From the NCBI GenBank assembly GCA_964536565.1, contig CAZHXK010000022.1:1-18479 (forward strand): a DNA stretch of 18,479 bases. Reading direction: 5' to 3'. Positions 13,109-18,479 of this stretch are shown here, piece by piece; positions within the stretch are counted from its first letter, which is position 1; every line of letters starts with the position of its first letter. The notes under the pieces were generated by a model. That model searched no databases, was not told the DNA's origin, and saw only the letters and a list, made by a program, of their open reading frames with translations. The DNA is from GCA-002688135 sp964536565 (lineage in GTDB: Bacteria; Patescibacteriota; Patescibacteriia; Magasanikbacterales; GCA-002688135). A program made the translations under genes and the position numbers.

Positions 13109-15355
13109 TTACTTCGCCCATGCTGTCGCCTTCTCCAACTCAACAGAAAGCAGTTGAGAAACTCCGTCATCCCCCATTGTCACGCCATACAAAACTTTCG
13201 ACTTACTCATGGAAGCACGATTATGCGTCACCACAATAAACTGCGTGTTCAGAGACAACCTCTCAAGAATTTCTGCGTAACGCAATGAATTCGCCTCATC
13301 AAGCGCAGCATCAACCTCATCCAAGACAACAAACGGCGATGGACTCACTGTCAAAATCGCACAAATCAACGCAACACTTGTCATCGCACGCTCTCCACCT
13401 GACAAAATATTAATATCTTTAATACGCTTTCCTGGTGGTTGTGCAGTAATCTCGATCCCAACCAATTCCTTCTCCTTTTTCTTCTTTGTCTGAGGCTGCA
13501 CAACCTCTTCCTCGTCCTCTTCTCCCTCATGCACCAACTTTTCAGATGCATACAACGGAACCAACCCAGCCTTCCCACCTGCAAACAGAATTTTAAAATA
13601 CTTTCCAAACTCCGTATTGATTTTCCCAATCACATCTGTCCGACGTCGCTTCATCTCTATCTGCAAATCCGCAATTCCAGATTCCAATGCTTCAATCGTC
13701 TCCAACAAATCCTCAACCTGTCCCACAAGAAAATCATAGCGTTCTTTCACTTCCTCATATTCATTCACCGTCTCAGGATCAATCCCTCCTATCATCTCCA
13801 ACCGATGTTTCAAACGAAACAATGTCGGCTGCAATTCCTGCACATTCACGTCGCGTACTGCCTCAGCCGAAACACCCTTCACCTCTCCAATGTGCTCTTC
13901 CAACTCATACCTCATTTCATTCTCCAAAGAATCACGCCGTGTCTCCAACTTTGCCTTTTCAATCTCCTGAGAATTAATCTCCTGTTCAATACGATGCACC
14001 ACCGCACTTGCCTGCTGCATACTACGCTGCACATCGAAAAACGCGCTCTTCTTTTCTTTCTCTTGCGACGACACACTCGACATCTTTTCTTTAATCGCAG
14101 ACATCTCCACATCAAACTCCTTCAAATCATCTTCCAATTTCTCAACCTCACCCATCAAACGCTTAACCTCATCCGTATTCTCAACCTTCTTCTCTGTTTG
14201 ATATCGCTTCATGAGATCATCCAACTGCGATCGATATGTCTTAAAATTTTCTTGTAGTGCAGATAAATCACCAAGCGTCGCACAATTCTCAATCTCTCCC
14301 AACAATCCATTGAACGCCTTAGACAAATCTGACAACGCAGCAGAAATCTCCCCCTGCGGAATCTGTCGAGAATCCGTCACCACACGCGAGCGAGCTTTCA
14401 AAATCTCCAACTCCGTCTTTGTCTTCATCGATTGCTGAAACAATTTCTCCCGTTCTTTTCGTACCGCTTCATATTCCTTTTGCAATCGCAACAAATCCTC
14501 ACTCACTGTACTACTCTGCTCCAAACCAGAAAGTTGATTCTGCAATCCACTTCGCTTTGCGTTCGCATCATCCAAACGCGTTTGAATCTCCTTCTCCTTT
14601 CCATGCACACCCCCAAGCCTATCCGAGATATTTCGCCACTGTGCACCATAATACAATTTCTGCACCTTCTTTAATTCTGCCTCAACCTCTTCACGCTCTT
14701 CTAAGCGCTTCACACTACGAGACAAACTTCTCATACGTGGCGTCAATTCTTCTATCACCGTCTGAGCATGCTCCAAATTCTCACGTGATGCTTTTAATTT
14801 ATTTACTGCCTGACGTTTTTTCATCTCAAATTCCTTCACGCCAGCAGCTTCATCAAAAAATGCCTTTCGCTCTGTCGGCGAAGATACCAACACATGATCG
14901 ATCATCCCCTGCCCAATCACCGCATACGATCGTCCTCCAATTCCAGCTCGTGCCAACAGCATTTGCACATCCAACAATCGAACCTTATTTCCTTGGACAT
15001 AATATTCACTACTTCCATCTCTATACAAACGTCGCCCAATCGTCACTTCAGCCGCATCCATCGGAAAATCCCCATCTTCATTATTAATCGTCAACACCAC
15101 CTCAGCCATTCCCATCCGAGATTTCTTCTCAGAACCAGCAAAAATAACATCTTCACTTTTCTTTCCACGCAATAATTTCACCGACTGCTCACCAAGCACC
15201 CATCGAATCGCATCAGCAATATTCGACTTCCCAGAACCATTCGGTCCAACCACCGCAGTTATCCCCTTTTTCGTGACATCCTCCGGAGAAAACGTTAAAG
15301 CAGTTTTCGTCGCAAACGACTTAAAACCATAAATATCAATTTGACTGAGATACAT
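13109..15355 (-). CDS. smc: SMC-like chromosome-segregation ATPase lacking a recognisable hinge
   Basis: The ends are typical of bacterial SMC. Numbering is from the TTG at 15361, two codons upstream of the chosen ATG. Walker A GPNGSGKS is at 39-46, with QGMIDHVLVSSPTERKAFFDEAAGV at 151-175. The C-terminal head has LSGGERAMTSVALICAI at 653-669, Walker B FVVLDEVDAAL at 677-687 and the H-loop VTHN. The usual segment before the C-head (IGGIDPETVNEYEEVKERYDFL, 524-545) is present. The protein is only ~748 aa against about 1,150-1,200. Each coiled-coil arm is roughly half length (about 176-332 and 386-520). Where the globular hinge should be there are only ~50 residues of mostly helical sequence (about 333-385) without the hinge's Gly motifs. 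A charged insertion (611-633) interrupts the C-head. The operon continues with three small genes; no scpA or scpB is in view. Confidence 0.9.
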   Translation of the reverse strand: MYLSQIDIYGFKSFATKTALTFSPEDVTKKGITAVVGPNGSGKSNIADAIRWVLGEQSVKLLRGKKSEDVIFAGSEKKSRMGMAEVVLTINNEDGDFPMDAAEVTIGRRLYRDGSSEYYVQGNKVRLLDVQMLLARAGIGGRSYAVIGQGMIDHVLVSSPTERKAFFDEAAGVKEFEMKKRQAVNKLKASRENLEHAQTVIEELTPRMRSLSRSVKRLEEREEVEAELKKVQKLYYGAQWRNISDRLGGVHGKEKEIQTRLDDANAKRSGLQNQLSGLEQSSTVSEDLLRLQKEYEAVRKEREKLFQQSMKTKTELEILKARSRVVTDSRQIPQGEISAALSDLSKAFNGLLGEIENCATLGDLSALQENFKTYRSQLDDLMKRYQTEKKVENTDEVKRLMGEVEKLEDDLKEFDVEMSAIKEKMSSVSSQEKEKKSAFFDVQRSMQQASAVVHRIEQEINSQEIEKAKLETRRDSLENEMRYELEEHIGEVKGVSAEAVRDVNVQELQPTLFRLKHRLEMIGGIDPETVNEYEEVKERYDFLVGQVEDLLETIEALESGIADLQIEMKRRRTDVIGKINTEFGKYFKILFAGGKAGLVPLYASEKLVHEGEEDEEEVVQPQTKKKKEKELVGIEITAQPPGKRIKDINILSGGERAMTSVALICAILTVSPSPFVVLDEVDAALDEANSLRYAEILERLSLNTQFIVVTHNRASMSKSKVLYGVTMGDDGVSQLLSVELEKATAWAK

Positions 15356-15414
15356 AACCAAGCATTGTCATCCTCGTGAGTACGGGAATCCAGTGAATAA
15401 ATACACAGACAACT

Positions 15415-15444
15415 ATTGTACTAAATTTTGGACATTTTCGCCAA
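15415..15444 (-). promoter_or_regulatory. Probable promoter of the smc operon
   Basis: TTGGCG (15439-15444), 18-bp spacer, TACAAT (15415-15420) on the minus strand. Predicted leader of about 53 nt. Confidence 0.5.
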
Positions 15445-15446
15445 TT

Positions 15447-15473
15447 AAAAAAGTCGTGGCATGTAACCACGAC
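15447..15473 (-). terminator. Intrinsic terminator of the LeuA-domain gene
   Basis: Minus-strand GTCGTGG-TTACATG-CCACGAC followed by six T residues, just after the stop at 15480. Confidence 0.9.
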
Positions 15474-15479
15474 AATATC

Positions 15480-16073
15480 CTATAGAGCTGCGAGCGTGCC
15501 AGTCACCGGAGCCTGAATCTTCGACACACAAGACAACACGTTAAGAGCGAACCAATTGTACCCATCACCAAGCGCCTGAATGGACGCATCGATAAGGTCA
15601 GCTCCTTCGGCTCGAGCACTCCAGCGAACATGCCGGATAGCAGGACCCTTCTCTTTCAAATCAACCAACTGATCGGTCGACTCATCAACAGCAGCCACAA
15701 AACCAATCGTGACAGCAGCATCAACATGTAAACCAGGTGGCACATCAGGATCATCGAAATGACCTTCCGCACGAAAACCTGTGTAATGAACACTCTTCAC
15801 GCACAAGCCGCTATATGACTTGGCAAGCGCCTCACGAATCGCCTCATCCAACGCATGCACAGGTCCATTACCCTGCACACCCTCAGACGAGTGCTCTTGC
15901 CCATGAACACAAATCGTCACATCGGCGAGATTGTCAGACTTACGCGACTCATCACAGCTATGACGCATCGTATGCCTGACAAACGTGATTGGCACATCAC
16001 GACCGGACCGCTCATACATACGCATGGCGCCGGACGCATCCTCAGAGAAACCCTGACGATAATCTCTCCCCAC
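15480..16073 (-). CDS. Free-standing LeuA-type regulatory (dimerisation) domain protein
   Basis: A 197-aa protein. From about residue 49 it resembles the C-terminal allosteric domain of 2-isopropylmalate/citramalate synthases. ADVTICVHGQEHSSEGVQGNGPVHALDEAIREAL holds the family's GNGPV-AL motif. SVHYTGF and LHVDAAVTIGFVA correspond to the central strands, and GADLIDASIQALGDGYNWFALN to the final helix. There is no catalytic TIM barrel here or next door. The first ~48 residues match nothing I know. The start is GTG with AAGGAGG 5 nt upstream, the strongest ribosome binding site in the window. A hairpin (AAGTGA/TCACTT, 16092-16110) lies just before it. It could be a ligand-binding sensor or a partner of a synthase elsewhere; the domain assignment is by motif only. 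Confidence 0.68.
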   Translation of the reverse strand: MGRDYRQGFSEDASGAMRMYERSGRDVPITFVRHTMRHSCDESRKSDNLADVTICVHGQEHSSEGVQGNGPVHALDEAIREALAKSYSGLCVKSVHYTGFRAEGHFDDPDVPPGLHVDAAVTIGFVAAVDESTDQLVDLKEKGPAIRHVRWSARAEGADLIDASIQALGDGYNWFALNVLSCVSKIQAPVTGTLAAL

Positions 16074-16191
16074 TGAATCCTCCTTAGGGCTAAGTGACCG
16101 TAAATCACTTAATTAAACGACTTAACCACTGTCGCAGATGCAAACCATACTGTCAAGAAAACATATCAACCACAACGCATAGGACACACGA

Positions 16192-16220
16192 TTGACAGTA
16201 TCAAGATGGACGGATATACT
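16192..16220 (+). promoter_or_regulatory. Promoter of the DHH phosphoesterase gene
   Basis: TTGACA (16192-16197), 17 bp, TATACT (16215-16220). Predicted start near 16227, only about 11 nt before the ATG, with no ribosome binding site. Confidence 0.78.
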
Positions 16221-16237
16221 CATATTTAATCAAAAAC

Positions 16238-17194
16238 ATGGACTTAGTAGGCATCATAAACAAGGCGCACACAACACTGACGAATGCGCACCACGTACTG
16301 TTAATCCCCCATCGATATCCCGACTCAGATTCTCTGGGCGGCGCGCTGGTCTTTTATGAATGGCTTGAACGCTCAGGTATCAAAGCATCACTATACTGCG
16401 CCACAGAGATCAATCCTAATTACTCATTTCTCCCCGGCTTTGAAAACATCAAGCACGAAATTCCAGAAGATGTAGATGTCATATGCGTATTCGACTCAGG
16501 AGATGCACAATTTGCATATCTCCCAGAAATTCTTGCAGGATTTAAAACACGACCAACAGTTATTAGTGTAGACCATCACATCTCCAACGAAATGTACGGA
16601 GACATCAACATAGTCGTACCAACCATCGCATCGACAACAGCGCTCTGCTACACCTTCTTCAAACACCACGGCGCACACATGACACAAACAATGGCCACAA
16701 ACATGCTAGCCGGACTTATCACCGATACAGGAATTTTCTCCAATCCCGCAACAAACATCAACGCAATGGAAATCGGTGCAGAACTCATGAACGCAGGAGC
16801 ACGCATCGAACAAATCATCGCATCACTCATGCGCACCAAACCAATCGGAGCATTCAAACTCTGGGGACGAGCACTCTCGCGCATCAAAAAACATAAAACA
16901 CTTGATATCGCCTACACTGTCATCACCCAGCAAGATCACATAGAATGTGGTGTCACCAAAGACGAGGCTGCTGGGCTCGCCAACTTCCTAAATAGCGTAT
17001 CTGATTGCGCCATGACACTCATCATCAAAGAAACAAAAGAAGGACATATTAAGGGGTCACTCAGAACAACTCGACAAGATGCAGATGTTTCGCGTTTCGC
17101 CAAGGCAATGGGAGGCGGAGGACATGCGAAAGCCGCAGGGTTTTCAATTCCAGGAAAAATCAAACAGACAAAAAACGGCTGGCAAATTGCATAA
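16238..17194 (+). CDS. DHH/DHHA1 family phosphoesterase (NrnA-like)
   Basis: A 318-aa protein of the DHH superfamily, related to bacterial NrnA. NrnA degrades very short oligoribonucleotides and 3'-phosphoadenosine 5'-phosphate using Mn2+. Motif I is HRYPDSDSLGGAL (25-37), motif II FDSGD (85-89), motif III VDHHIS (111-116) and motif IV LITDTGIFSN (about 162-171). The C-terminal DHHA1 domain ends with GGGGHAKAAGF, which binds the substrate. Length and order are normal for the family. Cyclic-dinucleotide or oligonucleotide preference cannot be told from sequence. It starts a + strand block and is divergent from the LeuA-domain gene. A small hairpin with a T-rich run follows its stop. Confidence 0.9.
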   Translation: MDLVGIINKAHTTLTNAHHVLLIPHRYPDSDSLGGALVFYEWLERSGIKASLYCATEINPNYSFLPGFENIKHEIPEDVDVICVFDSGDAQFAYLPEILAGFKTRPTVISVDHHISNEMYGDINIVVPTIASTTALCYTFFKHHGAHMTQTMATNMLAGLITDTGIFSNPATNINAMEIGAELMNAGARIEQIIASLMRTKPIGAFKLWGRALSRIKKHKTLDIAYTVITQQDHIECGVTKDEAAGLANFLNSVSDCAMTLIIKETKEGHIKGSLRTTRQDADVSRFAKAMGGGGHAKAAGFSIPGKIKQTKNGWQIA

Positions 17195-17212
17195 GTCAAA
17201 AAGATGAATACG

Positions 17213-17221
17213 TGCTATAAT
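17213..17221 (+). promoter_or_regulatory. Extended -10 promoter of the MFS gene
   Basis: TGCTATAAT with no clear -35; predicted start near 17228 and a leader of about 37 nt. It overlaps the hairpin at 17221-17236. Confidence 0.5.
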
Positions 17222-17240
17222 GACTCACTCGAGTCATTTT
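17221..17240 (+). terminator. Weak intrinsic terminator after the DHH gene
   Basis: TGACTC-ACTC-GAGTCA, a 6-bp stem, followed by TTTTAGTTTT. Its overlap with the MFS promoter makes the role uncertain. Confidence 0.45.
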
Positions 17241-17264
17241 AGTTTTGCATGAGATTCGTACACT

Positions 17265-18428
17265 ATGCCACACGCACACATCCACTATCTTCATCACTCA
17301 CTCAAGCGAGAACTCTCGGAGCTCTACGTTTCTACCGTCATTCGTGGATTCTCAATCGGCATGCTCGCACTGTTCACTCCTCTCTATTTTTTTAAAGAGG
17401 GATGGAGTCTGCAACACATTGTTTTATGGTTTGCTATAAACTATTTCTTTTTTGCATTATTAACACCGATGGGTGCAAAAGTAACTGTTAGGTACGGCCA
17501 CGAAAAAGCAATGGCTATATCAACGCCAATTGTCCTCGTATACTACGCACTCGTCTACTTCCTCCCCACCAACCCATCATTCTTTTGGTGGTCGGCAATA
17601 TTAATTGGTGTGCACAAAAGTATTTTCTGGGTGGCGTACCACTCGGACTTCGCACGATTTGGAAGTAAGAAAAACATGGGTGAACAAGTTGGACTCATCC
17701 GCGTATTCCTCAGCATTATCGGCGTACTCTCCCCTGCTATCGGTGGTTTCATTGTGGCCACATTCGGTTTCCAAACATTATTCCTCCTCGGCGGATTACT
17801 GATGGTTGCATCCCTCTTACCCATGCTTGTCACAGACGAACACTGGAAACCTGGAAAAGTTGATCTTCTTGAGCCATTTAAAATGCTCGGAAAAAAGAAA
17901 TTTCGCTCCGACATGATCGGTCACATGGCCACAGGAGAATCTTTAGTTGCATCAGCGATCTGGCCCATCTGGCTCTTCATGATCATTCCAAGCTATCTCG
18001 ATATCGGAATCCTCACCACCATCACCGTTTTCATAACATTCATTATTATGTTGTGGATGGGAAAACTAGCCAACCACAAAAAGAAAAGCAGACTCATCAA
18101 AAAAACTGCGCCTGCAGTAGCATTCGCGTGGGTTGTTCGCATGTTCGCCTTCACATCCATCGCAATTTTCTTCGCTGACTCACTCTACAAAATCTCCATC
18201 AAAACACTCAACATTCCATACGTCGCACTTGCATACACACGAACATCCAAAAAGAAGATTATCGAATATACAACATTCTGGATGATTTCCATCTCAATTG
18301 GTAAACTAGTAGCAGCACTATTCATCTATATTATTCTTAGCTACACCACTAACCTTGTATACACATTCTTTATATCAGCATTACTTTCATTATTATTTCT
18401 TGTCTGGCGAGACACAGTCAGTAACTAA
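17265..18428 (+). CDS. Major facilitator superfamily (MFS) transporter-like protein
   Basis: A 387-aa integral membrane protein with about 10-12 hydrophobic helices, in the two-halves layout of MFS carriers. The first loop after helix 2 reads MGAKVTVRYGHEKAM, a degenerate version of the MFS motif A (G-X-L-D-R-G-R). A central charged loop (about 190-220: DEHWKPGKVDLLEPFKMLGKKKFRSDM) separates the halves. The substrate is unknown. A polar, His-rich N-terminus (MPHAHIHYLHH) precedes helix 1, and no ribosome binding site is evident. The stop lies 6 nt before the clpP start, so the two may be co-transcribed. The family call rests on topology and the loop motif. Confidence 0.72.
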   Translation: MPHAHIHYLHHSLKRELSELYVSTVIRGFSIGMLALFTPLYFFKEGWSLQHIVLWFAINYFFFALLTPMGAKVTVRYGHEKAMAISTPIVLVYYALVYFLPTNPSFFWWSAILIGVHKSIFWVAYHSDFARFGSKKNMGEQVGLIRVFLSIIGVLSPAIGGFIVATFGFQTLFLLGGLLMVASLLPMLVTDEHWKPGKVDLLEPFKMLGKKKFRSDMIGHMATGESLVASAIWPIWLFMIIPSYLDIGILTTITVFITFIIMLWMGKLANHKKKSRLIKKTAPAVAFAWVVRMFAFTSIAIFFADSLYKISIKTLNIPYVALAYTRTSKKKIIEYTTFWMISISIGKLVAALFIYIILSYTTNLVYTFFISALLSLLFLVWRDTVSN

Positions 18429-18434
18429 ACATTT

Positions 18435-18479
18435 ATGCAAAACAATATTCTCATCCCAACAGTCATTGAGAAAACACAA
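18435..18479 (+). CDS. clpP: ClpP protease subunit, first 15 codons (cut by window edge)
   Basis: The last 45 bases encode MQNNILIPTVIEKTQ. The LIPTVIEKT segment is the characteristic N-terminus of ClpP, the serine-protease core of Clp/AAA+ degradation machines. The ATG lies 6 nt after the MFS stop. The catalytic residues are outside the window, so the call rests on 15 residues only. Confidence 0.75.
   Translation, partial: MQNNILIPTVIEKTQ

Noticed and set aside
13439..15087. Long + strand frames (272 and 222 codons) opposite smc
   Set aside because: Antisense to an unambiguous SMC. Their composition is explained by the strand bias of the window, and the products have no recognisable domain.

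Overview
This window looks like chromosomal DNA of a Candidate Phyla Radiation (Patescibacteria) bacterium, most likely of the Parcubacteria-type lineages. The evidence is the 16S rRNA, which carries paired base changes at near-universal core positions and has no intron. Intergenic gaps are short, proteins are compact or altered (a 288-aa GpsA, a ~750-aa SMC without a hinge), and small NYN, Nudix, DUF389 and VIT genes are present. TGA ends several genes, so the standard bacterial code is used, not the TGA=Gly code of Gracilibacteria/Absconditabacteria. The phylum call is inference and the class-level placement is weak. The + strand is visibly A/C-rich and the minus strand G/T-rich, so the minus strand is probably the leading strand. 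Most genes, including 16S, lie on it.

Layout: 1-3026 (minus) holds the start of signal peptidase I, a DUF192 protein, a short GpsA, a VIT/CCC1-type metal transporter and a DUF3841 protein. 3128-3571 (minus) is a tRNA transcript encoding tRNA-Val(GAC) and tRNA-Ile(GAT). Each tRNA is preceded by a partial copy of its own 5' half joined to a conserved hairpin. 3670-4050 (+) is a small unknown gene with its own promoter and terminator. 4092-6315 (minus) is a stand-alone 16S rRNA unit: promoter, ~440-nt structured leader, processing stem, rRNA and terminator. No 23S or 5S is present. 6390-7214 (minus) is an NYN-domain protein.

7326-11179 contains trmD, khpA and rpsP on the minus strand. These are pieces of the usual rpsP-khpA-rimM-trmD ribosome-maturation operon. 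They are separated by convergent + strand genes (a Nudix hydrolase and a DUF389 membrane protein), rimM is absent from between them, and each remaining gene has its own promoter. 11282-15361 (minus) is a compact operon: SMC-like ATPase, unknown 229-aa protein, SAM methyltransferase and Nudix hydrolase. 15480-16073 (minus) is a free-standing LeuA regulatory-domain protein. 16238-18479 (+) holds a DHH/DHHA1 phosphoesterase, an MFS transporter and the first 15 codons of clpP.

The observations most worth following are: (1) tRNA 5'-half copies placed upstream of their own tRNAs inside the same transcript; (2) a hinge-less, half-length SMC; (3) a recurring promoter arrangement in which a -10 lies about 6-11 nt before the start codon, predicting leaderless mRNAs; (4) a free-standing LeuA allosteric domain; (5) compensatory base-pair flips in the 16S decoding core; (6) a ~135-nt imperfect palindrome after a Nudix gene. 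No clear new defence, mobile or biosynthetic system was seen.
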